Shown here: piece by piece, positions 24,186 through 33,127 of the stretch
How the letters are laid out: each line of letters begins with the position of its first letter
How positions within the stretch are numbered: the first letter of the stretch is position 1
Origin: Cryobacterium sp. PH31-O1
Lineage (GTDB): Bacteria; Actinomycetota; Actinomycetes; Actinomycetales; Microbacteriaceae
Length of the DNA: 64,000 nucleotides
NCBI RefSeq assembly: GCF_030063455.1
Contig: NZ_JASITB010000004.1
Location: 336,325 to 400,324, forward strand
Direction: 5' to 3'
Position numbers and translations under genes: made by a program
The notes under the pieces: model-generated
Databases searched by the model: none
What the model was told of the DNA's origin: nothing
Seen by the model: only the letters and a program-made list of their open reading frames with translations

Positions 24186-25462
24186 TTCATTCCCTTCGCC
24201 GGGAGCGGCGTCAACACCTCGAGGCCACCGAGGTAGGGCCGCAGCGCCTCGGGGACGCGCACCGAACCATCCGCTTGCTGGTGCATTTCGAGCATGGCGA
24301 CGAGCCAGCGAGTGGTCGCCAGCGTGCCGTTCAGGGTGGCGACCGGCGTCGTCTTGCCCGATTCGGTGCGGTAGCGGATATTCAGCCGGCGCGCCTGGTA
24401 GGTGGTGCAGTTGCTCGTGCTGGTGAGCTCGCGGAAGGCGTTCTGGGTGGGCACCCAGGCTTCGATGTCGAACTTGCGGGCGGCGCTTGAGCCGAGGTCT
24501 CCGGCGGCGACGTCGATCACGCGGTAGCTGAGCCCGAGGGACTGCAGCATGCCCTCCTGCAGCGCGACGAGGCGGTCGTGCTCGGCCTCGGCGTTCTCGG
24601 GCAGCACGTAGGTGAACATCTCGAGCTTGTTGAACTGGTGCACGCGAATGATGCCGCGGGTGTCTTTCCCGCCCGAGCCGGCCTCGCGGCGGTAGCAGGT
24701 GCTCCAGCCGGCGTAGCGCAGCGGCTCTTCGGACAGATCGAGGATCTCGTCTTTGTGGTACCCGGCGAGCGCGACCTCGCTCGTGCCGGTGAGGTACAGG
24801 TCGTCGGTCGGCAGGTAGTACACCTCGTCGTTGTGTTCGCCGAGAAAACCCGTTCCGTCCATGATCTCGGGGCGCACCAGCGTAGGAGTAATGAGCGGTA
24901 CGAAGCCGGCGTCGAGCGCCCGGTCCAGCGCCATGTTCATGAGGGCGATCTCGAGGCGGGCTCCGATGCCCTTCAAAAAGTAGAAGCGGGTACCAGAGAC
25001 CTTGGCGCCGCGGGCCATGTCGATGGCGCCGAGTAGTTCGCCGAGCTCGAGGTGGTCGCGCGGCTCGAAGTCGAACACCGGGGCTTCACCGTGCGTGCGC
25101 AGGGTCGCGAAATTGTCTTCGGCGCCGGCCGGGACGCCGTCGATGATGGGGTTCGCGATGGTCTTCACGATCGTGGTGAAGCTGGCGTCGGCGTCGGCGG
25201 CGATGACTCCGGCAGCCTTGACCGCGGCGGCGAGGCTTTGCGCTTCACCAACGAGGGCTTTCTTTTCGGCGCCAGGGGCGGCCGCCACGCGCTTGCCGAA
25301 CAGGTTCTGCGCTGCGCGCAAGTCTTCGAATGTCGTGATCGTCGATCGCCGCTCCGCATCGGCGGCGAGGGCGGCATCCACCGCTTCAACGGAGTCGCCA
25401 CGGGCCTCCTGCGAACGCTTGAAGAGGTCAGGGTTTTCGCGTAACAGCACCGGATCAATCAC
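24182..25462 (-). CDS. serS: Seryl-tRNA synthetase
   Basis: The 426-residue enzyme charges tRNA-Ser. It has the N-terminal coiled-coil arm (residues about 30-105), motif 2 [19 protein letters not shown], and motif 3 [17 protein letters not shown], with the [10 protein letters not shown] segment between. It starts [20 protein letters not shown] as in the family. Two tRNA-Ser genes lie within 4 kb downstream. Confidence 0.98.
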   Translation of the reverse strand: MIDPVLLRENPDLFKRSQEARGDSVEAVDAALAADAERRSTITTFEDLRAAQNLFGKRVAAAPGAEKKALVGEAQSLAAAVKAAGVIAADADASFTTIVKTIANPIIDGVPAGAEDNFATLRTHGEAPVFDFEPRDHLELGELLGAIDMARGAKVSGTRFYFLKGIGARLEIALMNMALDRALDAGFVPLITPTLVRPEIMDGTGFLGEHNDEVYYLPTDDLYLTGTSEVALAGYHKDEILDLSEEPLRYAGWSTCYRREAGSGGKDTRGIIRVHQFNKLEMFTYVLPENAEAEHDRLVALQEGMLQSLGLSYRVIDVAAGDLGSSAARKFDIEAWVPTQNAFRELTSTSNCTTYQARRLNIRYRTESGKTTPVATLNGTLATTRWLVAMLEMHQQADGSVRVPEALRPYLGGLEVLTPLPAKGMK

Positions 25463-25525
25463 CCGGCCAGTCTACAAGCGCACGCTGACGGGCAAACGCG
25501 GAGTCAACCCAGTAGCGTAGGCCTC

Positions 25526-26512
25526 GTGACCGCCTCCGAAAGCCTCGACCAGCACGCCGCCGTCGTCTACAACCCGGTGAAAGTGGATCTGGCCAAGCTG
25601 CGAGCGAGCGTGGCTGCGGCCGAGCAGTCCGCCGGCTGGGCCGCAACACACTGGTTCGAAACGAGCCTCGACGATGTCGGCCAGGCCGCTACGAAACGGG
25701 CGCTCGAGGCTGGGGCCTCGATGGTGCTCTCGGCCGGCGGCGACGGAACCGTTCGCGCCGTGGCCGAGGCCTTGCGCGACTCCGGCGTGCGCATGGCCAT
25801 CGTGCCTTCGGGCACCGGCAACCTGCTCGCCCGCAACCTGATGCTGCCGCTCGGCAGCATCGACGCCGCCACCGCGATCGCATTCAGCGGCACCGACCGC
25901 TCGATCGACCTCGGCGTGGCGACCATCACGACCGACGCCGGCAAGGTCGAGGAACACGTCTTTCTGGTGTTGGCCGGACTCGGACTGGACGCGCAGATGA
26001 TCGCCCACACCCGGGACGACCTGAAGAAGCAGGTGGGTTGGCTCGCCTATGTGGACGGAGTAGCGCGGGCGCTGCCGAAAGCGCGACCATTTCGCATCCG
26101 CTACAGCGTGGCGGGGCGCGTAGACCGGCCGGCGCAGGTGAGCGCCATTCTCGTCGCCAACTGTGGGCTGTTGCCGGGTAACCTGCAGTTTCTGCCCGAT
26201 GCGCGCCTCGACGATGGCATTCTCGACATCGCCGTATTGCAGCCCAAGGGCGTGCTGGGCTGGCTGACCATCTGGCGTCGGGTGACCTGGGAGAACGGGG
26301 TACTTCGTCGTTCGGCAGTGGGCCGGCGCATGATTCAGTCCACGGAATCTACCAATGAGCGGGTGATGACGACCCTGCGCGGACCCGATATTCGAATTGC
26401 GCTCGAACACGCTCAAGACTTTGAGCTTGACGGTGACGAGTATGGCCTGGTGCGCAAGGTGCGGCTGCACGCCGATCCGGGCGCGCTGATCGTGCGCGTT
26501 GCCGCCGGATAG
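25526..26512 (+). CDS. Diacylglycerol/lipid kinase family protein
   Basis: A 328-residue protein of the DAGK catalytic-domain family: VVYNPVKVDLAKLRA, the nucleotide-binding SAGGDGTVRAVAEAL (about 70-84), PSGTGNLLARNL (about 93-104), and a C-terminal beta domain ending in GALIVRVA. Such kinases phosphorylate diacylglycerol or similar lipids with ATP. The start is GTG; the gene is divergent from serS with 63 bp between. Confidence 0.88.
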   Translation: MTASESLDQHAAVVYNPVKVDLAKLRASVAAAEQSAGWAATHWFETSLDDVGQAATKRALEAGASMVLSAGGDGTVRAVAEALRDSGVRMAIVPSGTGNLLARNLMLPLGSIDAATAIAFSGTDRSIDLGVATITTDAGKVEEHVFLVLAGLGLDAQMIAHTRDDLKKQVGWLAYVDGVARALPKARPFRIRYSVAGRVDRPAQVSAILVANCGLLPGNLQFLPDARLDDGILDIAVLQPKGVLGWLTIWRRVTWENGVLRRSAVGRRMIQSTESTNERVMTTLRGPDIRIALEHAQDFELDGDEYGLVRKVRLHADPGALIVRVAAG

Positions 26513-26542
26513 TCCTATTCGGCGGGTTCGGCGCCACCGTGC

Positions 26543-27499
26543 CTATTCGGCAGGTTCCCCCGCAATGAGGCCGCGCAACCAATCGCGGGCCTCGATGAAG
26601 ATGCCGTCGTCGTAGCGGGAGGTGAACTCGCTTGGGCGTTTGTCGGCCCGCGGATACGACCCAAGAAAGATGACCTTCGGGCTGAACCGGCGCAGGCCGA
26701 GCAGCGCGTCGGCCACGCGCTCGTCGAGGATGTGTCCCTCCGTATCAACGACGAAGCGGTAGCGTCCGAGGGAATCACCGATCGGTCGGGACTGAATGAG
26801 GCTGAGGTTCACGCCACGGGTGGCGAATTGCTCGAGCATGTCGAGCAGGGCACCGGAACGATCACTCGGCAGCTCGATGATGAGGCTGGTCTTGTCGGCG
26901 CCGGTCGGAGGAGCGAGCTCAGCCGTGCGACCCACGAGCACGAACCGGGTGACGGCGTTCGGGTTGTCACCGATATTCGAGGCGAGAACCACGAGGTCAT
27001 GATAATTGTCGATGCCGGGCGGGGCGATCGCGGCATCCGCTTGCGTGTTGTCGAGAAGGGCGGATGCTGCGGCGACGTTGCTCGAAGCCGGAAGGTGTCC
27101 GTGGCTCGGCAGCGTCTTTTCGAGCCAGTTGCGACACTGGCCGTAGGCGACCGGATGCGCGTTGACGACCCGCACGTCGGCCAGCGTGGTGCCGGGGCGG
27201 GCGACGAGTACGAAGTTGACCGGAACCAGGTATTCGCCGATGATGCGCAGGTTCGGCACGCTCGCGAGGGCGTCCTGCGTGGCGGTGACACCGCCGTCGA
27301 CCGAGTTCTCGATGGCGATCATCGCCGCGAGGCTGCGACCGGAGATCACGTCGGCGAAAGCCTCGCCTACGTTGTTGACCGGGCGCCAGTTTTGGCCGCG
27401 CGCCGCGGGCACCTGCGCGAGCGCCATTTCGGTAAACGTTCCGGCCGGGCCGAGATAGCTGTAGGTCTGGCTTTCGGGCGGATTCGGCGAGTCGGGCAT
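26543..27499 (-). CDS. pheA: Prephenate dehydratase
   Basis: A 318-residue stand-alone enzyme of phenylalanine synthesis that converts prephenate to phenylpyruvate. The start YSYLGPAGTFTEMALAQV, AMIAIENSVDGGVTATQDAL and NPNAVTRFVLVGR are the catalytic-domain signatures; the Thr-Arg-Phe triad is present. A regulatory ACT domain follows (SDRSGALLDMLEQFATRGVN, SLIQSRP). A short tandem copy of the last codons lies just beyond the stop. Confidence 0.95.
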   Translation of the reverse strand: MPDSPNPPESQTYSYLGPAGTFTEMALAQVPAARGQNWRPVNNVGEAFADVISGRSLAAMIAIENSVDGGVTATQDALASVPNLRIIGEYLVPVNFVLVARPGTTLADVRVVNAHPVAYGQCRNWLEKTLPSHGHLPASSNVAAASALLDNTQADAAIAPPGIDNYHDLVVLASNIGDNPNAVTRFVLVGRTAELAPPTGADKTSLIIELPSDRSGALLDMLEQFATRGVNLSLIQSRPIGDSLGRYRFVVDTEGHILDERVADALLGLRRFSPKVIFLGSYPRADKRPSEFTSRYDDGIFIEARDWLRGLIAGEPAE

Positions 27500-27534
27500 G
27501 GCTCCCAGCCTACTGGGGGTGCCAGACTGTGCTC

Positions 27535-29151
27535 ATGAGCGAACGTGCGGGCACCCGAGCCCTGGAATCTGACCTGATCGACGTTGATGGGCTGGTCAAG
27601 GCCTATTACGATTTGAAACCGGATGTGACGGTGCCGGCCCAGCGGGTCGTCTTTGGAACCTCCGGGCATCGCGGCAGCTCGCTGAACACCGCGTTCAACG
27701 AGGATCACATCAGTGCGACGACGCAGGCAATCGTGGAATACCGCGCCGGCCAGGGCATCACCGGCCCGCTTTTCATCGGCACCGACCCGCACGCGCTGAG
27801 CGGCCCGGCCTATACGACGGCCCTCGAAGTACTCGTCGCCAACGGTGTGCGCGTACTCGTGGACGAATTCGACGACTACGTGCCGACCCCCTCCCTGTCG
27901 CACGCGATCCTGGCCTACAACCGGGCCGAGCACGGTGACCTCGCCGACGGCATCGTCGTCACGCCGAGCCACAATCCGCCGATGGACGGCGGCTTCAAGT
28001 ACAACCCGCCGCACGGCGGACCGGCCGACAGCGACGCGACGTCGTGGATAGCGAACCGGGCAAATGACCTCATCGCTGGCGGCATGGTGGGTGTAATCAT
28101 GAGCGAACCGAGCGCCGTGGAGACCTACGATTTTCGCGGCAACTACGTCAACGACCTCGAGAACATCATCGATATGCGGGCCATCCGCACCAGCGGAATC
28201 CGCATCGGAGCCGACCCGCTCGGCGGCGCGAGCGTGGGCTACTGGGGCGCCATCCGCGACCGCTACGAAATCGACCTCGTCGTGGTCAACCCGAAGGTCG
28301 ACCCGACCTGGCGATTCATGACCCTGGACTGGGACGAGAAGATCCGCATGGATCCGTCGAGTGCGTCGGTGATGGCATCCGTTGTCGCGCACAAGGACGA
28401 GTACGACATCCTCACCGGCAACGATGCGGATGCCGACCGGCACGGAATCGTCACGCCCGACGGCGGCTTGATGAACCCGAACCATTTTCTGGCCGTCGCC
28501 ATCGACTACCTCTACAGCCACCGCGAAGGCTGGAAGCCAGACGCTGCGGTCGGTAAGACCCTCGTCTCGTCGACGATGATCGACCGGGTGACCGGATTTC
28601 TCGGCCGCGACCTGTGGGAGGTTCCGGTGGGCTTCAAATGGTTCGTGCCCGGCCTGATCGACGGTTCGGTCGCGTTCGGCGGCGAGGAGAGCGCCGGCGC
28701 AAGCTTCGTGCGCTTCGACGGCACGGTCTGGACCACCGACAAGGACGGCATTCTGCTAGCCCTGCTCGCGTCCGAGATTCTTGCCGTCACCGGCAAAACG
28801 CCATCGCAGCGTTACGCCGAGCTCGCCGAGCATTTCGGTGCGCCCTCTTATGCCCGAGTGGATGCTGCGGCCACGCCCGCGCAGAAGGCGGCGCTGGCCA
28901 AACTCGACGGCTCGATGATAACGGCCACCGAGCTCGCCGGCGAGAAGATCACCGGCAAGTTCAGCGTGGCGCCGGGCAACGGCGCTGCCATCGGCGGCGT
29001 GAAGGTGACGACCGAGAACGCCTGGTTCGCAGCCCGGCCGAGCGGCACCGAAGACGTCTACAAGATCTACGCCGAGTCGTTCTTAGGTGACGAGCACCTG
29101 GCCAAGGTTCAGGCCGAGGCGAAGGCGATCGTGGACGCCGCAATCGCCTAA
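27535..29151 (+). CDS. pgm: Alpha-D-glucose phosphoglucomutase
   Basis: A 538-residue enzyme that interconverts glucose-1-phosphate and glucose-6-phosphate. Signatures: FGTSGHRGSS at the start, catalytic Ser in VTPSHNPPMDGGFKY, the Mg site TGNDADADRHG, sugar-binding GGEESAGASF and phosphate-binding ARPSGTEDVYKIYAES. The ATG at 27535 is chosen; GTG 27529 is a possible alternative. It is divergent from pheA. Confidence 0.96.
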   Translation: MSERAGTRALESDLIDVDGLVKAYYDLKPDVTVPAQRVVFGTSGHRGSSLNTAFNEDHISATTQAIVEYRAGQGITGPLFIGTDPHALSGPAYTTALEVLVANGVRVLVDEFDDYVPTPSLSHAILAYNRAEHGDLADGIVVTPSHNPPMDGGFKYNPPHGGPADSDATSWIANRANDLIAGGMVGVIMSEPSAVETYDFRGNYVNDLENIIDMRAIRTSGIRIGADPLGGASVGYWGAIRDRYEIDLVVVNPKVDPTWRFMTLDWDEKIRMDPSSASVMASVVAHKDEYDILTGNDADADRHGIVTPDGGLMNPNHFLAVAIDYLYSHREGWKPDAAVGKTLVSSTMIDRVTGFLGRDLWEVPVGFKWFVPGLIDGSVAFGGEESAGASFVRFDGTVWTTDKDGILLALLASEILAVTGKTPSQRYAELAEHFGAPSYARVDAAATPAQKAALAKLDGSMITATELAGEKITGKFSVAPGNGAAIGGVKVTTENAWFAARPSGTEDVYKIYAESFLGDEHLAKVQAEAKAIVDAAIA

Positions 29152-29260
29152 GCCGCGCACCGCTGAGGAGCGCTGGGGTTATCCGCGGGGCGTGGTGCTT
29201 GAGCTAAGGAGTGGATGACCCGATGCGAGCGCGGCCCACGGCCAGACAACAACCGTAAAT

Positions 29261-29971
29261 CTACGGAACACTCCAGTAGTAAGCCGTTGCGCCCGGGTGA
29301 TCCACCGTGATCGCCGTATCCACGGACCGGTAGTCAGAATCCAGGGTGTGCCCGGCGAAGAAGATCTCAGTGGTGTCGCCGACCCGCTCTACCCTGGTGA
29401 CAATGCCGGTGTGGTCGCGGTCGCCGGTGTTGTCCCAGTCGAATTGCGCGATATCGCCGACCTTTACCTGGTCGCGCTGCTGATCGGTCAGGGCCGTGGC
29501 CTTACCCGTCGAGGCGATGTATTTCATGAAAGCGGTGGAACTGCGCCAGGCCGCCGAGGCACCGTAGGCGTTGCCGTTCTTCGGGCTCGACCAGACGCCG
29601 TCCATGGTCCAGCCGCGCGCGATCATGACCTGACTGGCGAAATTGACGCAGTCGTTCTCTCCGAGGATGCCCCACTCTGCGGCGTTGTAGTTTTCCAGCT
29701 TCCAGTGTGCAAGCGCGTAGTCCAGTTGGGCGGTGACGGCGGCGCTTTGCACCGGCGCCGCCTCCACCTCGACAGCAGCGACCGGGTCGGCGGGAGTGAC
29801 CCGCGCCGGGTCATCCGTTGCGGCCGGGGTGGCGGCATCCGTTGACTGAGCGGTCTTCGCCGGGTCACCGGAACTCTCAATGGCCTGCACGACCAGCGCG
29901 GTCGCGCCGACGGCGAGCACGGCTCCGACGGCCGCGGTCAGGCCGAGTCGCTGCCACCGGGTTAACTGCAC
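29261..29971 (-). CDS. Secreted amidase-domain (Amidase_6-like) protein
   Basis: A 236-residue protein with an N-terminal signal or anchor helix (LGLTAAVGAVLAVGATALVV, residues about 9-28), an Ala/Thr/Pro-rich linker and a C-terminal cysteine-protease-like domain. The latter contains NDCVNFASQVMIARGW with the likely catalytic Cys, GDIAQFDWDNTGDRDHTGIVTRV with the likely His, and FFAGHTLDSDYRS. These are marks of the putative amidase family, thought to act on cell-wall peptides. Function is inferred from the fold only. Confidence 0.75.
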   Translation of the reverse strand: MQLTRWQRLGLTAAVGAVLAVGATALVVQAIESSGDPAKTAQSTDAATPAATDDPARVTPADPVAAVEVEAAPVQSAAVTAQLDYALAHWKLENYNAAEWGILGENDCVNFASQVMIARGWTMDGVWSSPKNGNAYGASAAWRSSTAFMKYIASTGKATALTDQQRDQVKVGDIAQFDWDNTGDRDHTGIVTRVERVGDTTEIFFAGHTLDSDYRSVDTAITVDHPGATAYYWSVP

Positions 29972-30000
29972 AATGTACTCACTTCGTTTGGAGGAACTGC

Positions 30001-30138
30001 TCAGGCACTCATGGCGGCGCTCAGGTAGAGCGCGACCGCAGCGAGAGCGACGAGCGCTCCCACGATGAGTACGCCGATGAGAAACCGGCGCCGGAGGCGC
30101 CGCTGGTCGGCCTCCGTGGGTTCGTTGTTCTGCAGCAT
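30001..30138 (-). CDS. Small single-helix membrane protein
   Basis: A 45-residue frame: MLQNNEPTEADQRRLRRRF, then a hydrophobic helix (LIGVLIVGALVALAAVALYL) and a short tail. The charged N-terminus followed by one helix gives an N-in single-pass protein. It lies 29 bp upstream of the amidase-domain gene on the same strand, so the two may be co-expressed. Not recognised as a known family. Confidence 0.5.
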   Translation of the reverse strand: MLQNNEPTEADQRRLRRRFLIGVLIVGALVALAAVALYLSAAMSA

Positions 30139-30252
30139 GATTCGAGCTTAGCCGCGACCAATATCAGAGTCCTGACAGGCCGGCGGTGAACTGGCGAATC
30201 CGATCCGGCAGGAATACTGGTCGAAGCGGGCGTCACCGGGTACCGTCGTGTC

Positions 30253-31668
30253 ATGTCACAGACCGAACCCACACCGTTCACCTGGCCGCACGGATTTCTC
30301 TGGGGGTCGGCGACGGCCGCCGCGCAGATCGAGGGCGCCGGCCATGCCGGCGGCAAGGAAGACTCGATCTGGGACGCTTTCGCGCGGATTCCTGGCGCCA
30401 TCGCGGGCGGTGACGACCTCGAAACGGCCGTGGACCACTACCACCGCATGCCCGCCGATGTGCGACTCATGGCTTCGCTGGGCCTTGACGCTTACCGCTT
30501 TTCCACCAGTTGGGCGCGGGTGCGCCCCGGCGACCGCGCTGTGAACCCGGAGGGGCTCGATTTCTACTCCCGGCTGGTCGACGAACTTCTCGCCGCGGGA
30601 ATTCTGCCCTGGCTCACCCTCTACCACTGGGACCTGCCGCAGGCGCTCGAAGAGAAGGGCGGCTGGGCCAATCGCGACACCGCGTACCGTTTCGTCGACT
30701 ACGCAGCGGATGTCTACGCCGCGCTCGGCGATCGGGTCACCCACTGGACCACCTTCAACGAGCCTTTCTGTTCCTCGCTGCTCGGCTACGGATCTGGCGT
30801 GCACGCGCCGGGCCGGCAGGACGGCCGGGCCGCGGTCGCCGCCGTGCATCACCAGCACCTCGCGCACGGGCTCGCGGTGAACGCGCTGCGCTCGGCGGGA
30901 GCCCAGCAGCTCGGGATCACACTCAACCTCACCAATGCCGTGCCGCGCGATGCCGCCGACCCGGTCGATATCGAAGCGGCTCGACGGCTCGATTCGCTAG
31001 CCAACCGCATCTTTCTCGACCCGCTGCTGCGCGGCGCCTACCCGGAGGACACCCTGCGCGACCTCGAGCCGCTCGGCCTGGCCGAGGTCATCCACTCAGA
31101 CGACCTGGCAATCATCGCAGCTCCGCTCGATTTTCTCGGCGTCAACCACTATCACGACGACCTCGTGAGCGGGCATGCTGATGCCTCGGCGAGCGACTCT
31201 CACGCCGGCGGCGCTGCGCGTTCGGTTGGATCGCCGTGGGTCGGCTCGGAGTACCTAACCTTTCCCAGCCGCGGGCTGCCACGCACCGCGATGGACTGGG
31301 AGGTCAACCCCGACGGGCTGCGCCTGCTGCTCGTGCGGCTCGGCGAGGAGTACGACGGGCTCCCGCCGCTCTATGTCACCGAGAACGGCGCGGCCTACGA
31401 CGACAGGGTGAGCGCCGACGGCGACGTGCACGACGTCCTGCGCACCGACTACGTCGCCTCGCACATCGACAAGGTGGGTGAGGCAATCGCGGCCGGCGCC
31501 GACGTGCGCGGGTACTTCGTCTGGTCGCTGCTCGACAATTTTGAGTGGTCGTACGGCTACGAGAAACGCTTCGGCATCGTGCGGGTCGACTACGACACCC
31601 TCGAGCGCACGGTCAAGGACAGCGGGCGCATGTACGCGGACCACATTCGGGCGGCGCACGCGGCCTGA
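30253..31668 (+). CDS. GH1 family beta-glucosidase
   Basis: A 471-residue glycoside hydrolase family 1 enzyme. Signatures: FLWGSATAAAQIEGA at the start, LTLYHWDLPQALEEKGGW, acid/base Glu in WTTFNEPFCSS, and nucleophile Glu in LYVTENGAAYDD. WSLLDNFEWSYGYEKRFG closes the barrel. There is no signal peptide, so it acts inside the cell on imported beta-glucosides or related disaccharides. No transporter is adjacent. Confidence 0.95.
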   Translation: MSQTEPTPFTWPHGFLWGSATAAAQIEGAGHAGGKEDSIWDAFARIPGAIAGGDDLETAVDHYHRMPADVRLMASLGLDAYRFSTSWARVRPGDRAVNPEGLDFYSRLVDELLAAGILPWLTLYHWDLPQALEEKGGWANRDTAYRFVDYAADVYAALGDRVTHWTTFNEPFCSSLLGYGSGVHAPGRQDGRAAVAAVHHQHLAHGLAVNALRSAGAQQLGITLNLTNAVPRDAADPVDIEAARRLDSLANRIFLDPLLRGAYPEDTLRDLEPLGLAEVIHSDDLAIIAAPLDFLGVNHYHDDLVSGHADASASDSHAGGAARSVGSPWVGSEYLTFPSRGLPRTAMDWEVNPDGLRLLLVRLGEEYDGLPPLYVTENGAAYDDRVSADGDVHDVLRTDYVASHIDKVGEAIAAGADVRGYFVWSLLDNFEWSYGYEKRFGIVRVDYDTLERTVKDSGRMYADHIRAAHAA

Positions 31669-31699
31669 CTGGCCGCACCCGGCCTCCCGGCCCGAGTTT

Positions 31700-31737
31700 G
31701 AGAGGTTGGCACCGGTTTGAACACGTGCCGACTTCTC
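31700..31737. terminator. Hairpin between convergent genes
   Basis: GAGAGGTTGGCAC (31700-31712) and GTGCCGACTTCTC (31725-31737) pair with two wobble-type positions, lying between the glucosidase and the methyltransferase stop codons. Confidence 0.5.
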
Positions 31738-31764
31738 GAAGACGTGCCACCATGCCGAGTTGGG

Positions 31765-32658
31765 TCACAGGGGTAGGGCAGGATCAGGAAAATCGATGTC
31801 GGCAAGCGGCTTGAACCGGGCGCGCATCACGGCGAGCGCCTCGGGGTTCTGGTCGATGAGCACGAAACGGCGGCCGAGCGCGGCGGCAACCGCCCCTGTC
31901 GTTCCGCTGCCGGCGAAGAAATCGAGTACCCAGTCGCCCTCGCGGCTCGACGCCTGGATGATGCGGCGCAGGATTCCGATCGGTTTCTGGGTGGGGTAGC
32001 CGGTTTTCTCCTTGCCGGTGGGCGAGACGATGGTGTGCCACCAAACGTCCGTGGGCAGTTTGCCCTTGGCCACCTTTTCGGGCGTGACGAGGCCGGGAGC
32101 CATGTACGGCTCGCGGTCAACAGTGGTCGAGTCGAAGTAATATCGGGCGGGATTCTTGACGTAGACCAGGATCGTATCGTGCTTGGTCGGCCATTTGTTC
32201 TTGGATTTGGCGCCGTAGTCGTAAGCCCAGATGAGTTCGTTGAGAAAGCATTCCCGGCCAAACAGGGCGTCGAGCAGCACCTTGGCGTAATGCGCTTCGC
32301 GGTAGTCCAGGTGTAGGTAGAGGGTGCCGTCGTCGGCGAGCAGGCGCCAGGCTTCGATCAGGCGCGGTTCGAGAAAGGCCCAGTAGTCTTCGAACTGGTC
32401 GTCGTAGCCGAGCAGGTCACCCTTGATGCGTTCGTAGCGCTGCCCCTTGAAACCGGTGATCGTGCCGACCGCGTGCGAGCCGTCGACGGCGACCGAGCGC
32501 ACCGAAGTGGTGCTCTGTCGTTTCTGCGACCGGCCGGTATTGAACGGCGGGTCGAGGTAGATCAGGGTGAAGGCACCATCGGGCAGGCTCGGCAGCACTC
32601 CGAGGTTGTCGGCGTGGATGACACGGCTGGGGCTGGTCGGTGTCCACTCTTTTGGCAT
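31765..32658 (-). CDS. Orphan site-specific DNA methyltransferase (N4/N6, beta class)
   Basis: A 297-residue methyltransferase. The catalytic motif IV comes first (LIYLDPPFNTGRSQ, about residue 35) and the AdoMet motif I late (WVLDFFAGSGTTGAVA, about 255), the beta-class order. The D-P-P-F motif points to amino-methylation of adenine or cytosine. GLVTPEKVAKGKLPTDVWWH and GYPTQKPIGILRRII are common in this family. No restriction enzyme is nearby, so it is either epigenetic or a phage/plasmid relic. Target sequence unknown. Confidence 0.88.
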   Translation of the reverse strand: MPKEWTPTSPSRVIHADNLGVLPSLPDGAFTLIYLDPPFNTGRSQKRQSTTSVRSVAVDGSHAVGTITGFKGQRYERIKGDLLGYDDQFEDYWAFLEPRLIEAWRLLADDGTLYLHLDYREAHYAKVLLDALFGRECFLNELIWAYDYGAKSKNKWPTKHDTILVYVKNPARYYFDSTTVDREPYMAPGLVTPEKVAKGKLPTDVWWHTIVSPTGKEKTGYPTQKPIGILRRIIQASSREGDWVLDFFAGSGTTGAVAAALGRRFVLIDQNPEALAVMRARFKPLADIDFPDPALPL

Positions 32659-32707
32659 TTGTCCATTCTTTCAGCCCGCGCGCCATCAATCGGCTTAGTC
32701 TGTCGGG

Positions 32708-33046
32708 ATGACTGCTGAATCGACGACCATCCACTCGCAGGATCTGGCTGATGTCGGAACTCTCGAGGTGCGCCACGACCCCGAGCAGAGCCGCTACACG
32801 GTGCTGCTCGGCGAGCAACCGGTCGGCCTGGCCGATTACATCACGACGTCGACGGCCGTGCATTTCACCCACACCGAGGTCGACCCGGCGCAGCGCGCCC
32901 ACGGTTTGGCGAGCATCCTGGTCGAGCAGGCGCTCGATGATGTGCGGGTGCGCACCGACCTCGCCGTGGTGCCCGAGTGCTCCTACGTGGCACGCTGGAT
33001 CGACCGGCACGCCGAATACCAGGACCTGCTGACTCGGGGCAGGTAG
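32708..33046 (+). CDS. GNAT-like N-acetyltransferase (YjdJ type)
   Basis: A 112-residue protein matching the short acetyltransferase family exemplified by YjdJ: LGEQPVGLADYITTSTAVHFTHTEV, then AQRAHGLASILVEQALDDVR (acetyl-CoA binding Q/R-x-x-G-x-A-like loop) and VVPECSYVARWIDRHAEYQDLL, a conserved ending. Substrate unknown. It is divergent from the methyltransferase gene, 49 bp away. Confidence 0.82.
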   Translation: MTAESTTIHSQDLADVGTLEVRHDPEQSRYTVLLGEQPVGLADYITTSTAVHFTHTEVDPAQRAHGLASILVEQALDDVRVRTDLAVVPECSYVARWIDRHAEYQDLLTRGR

Positions 33047-33127
33047 CCCGACCGGATGCTGGCGTGAGCGGATGCCGTTGGCCCAGCCCGCGGTATCCGC
33101 TCGCCGGATTGTTGGAGGCGCGCAGCG

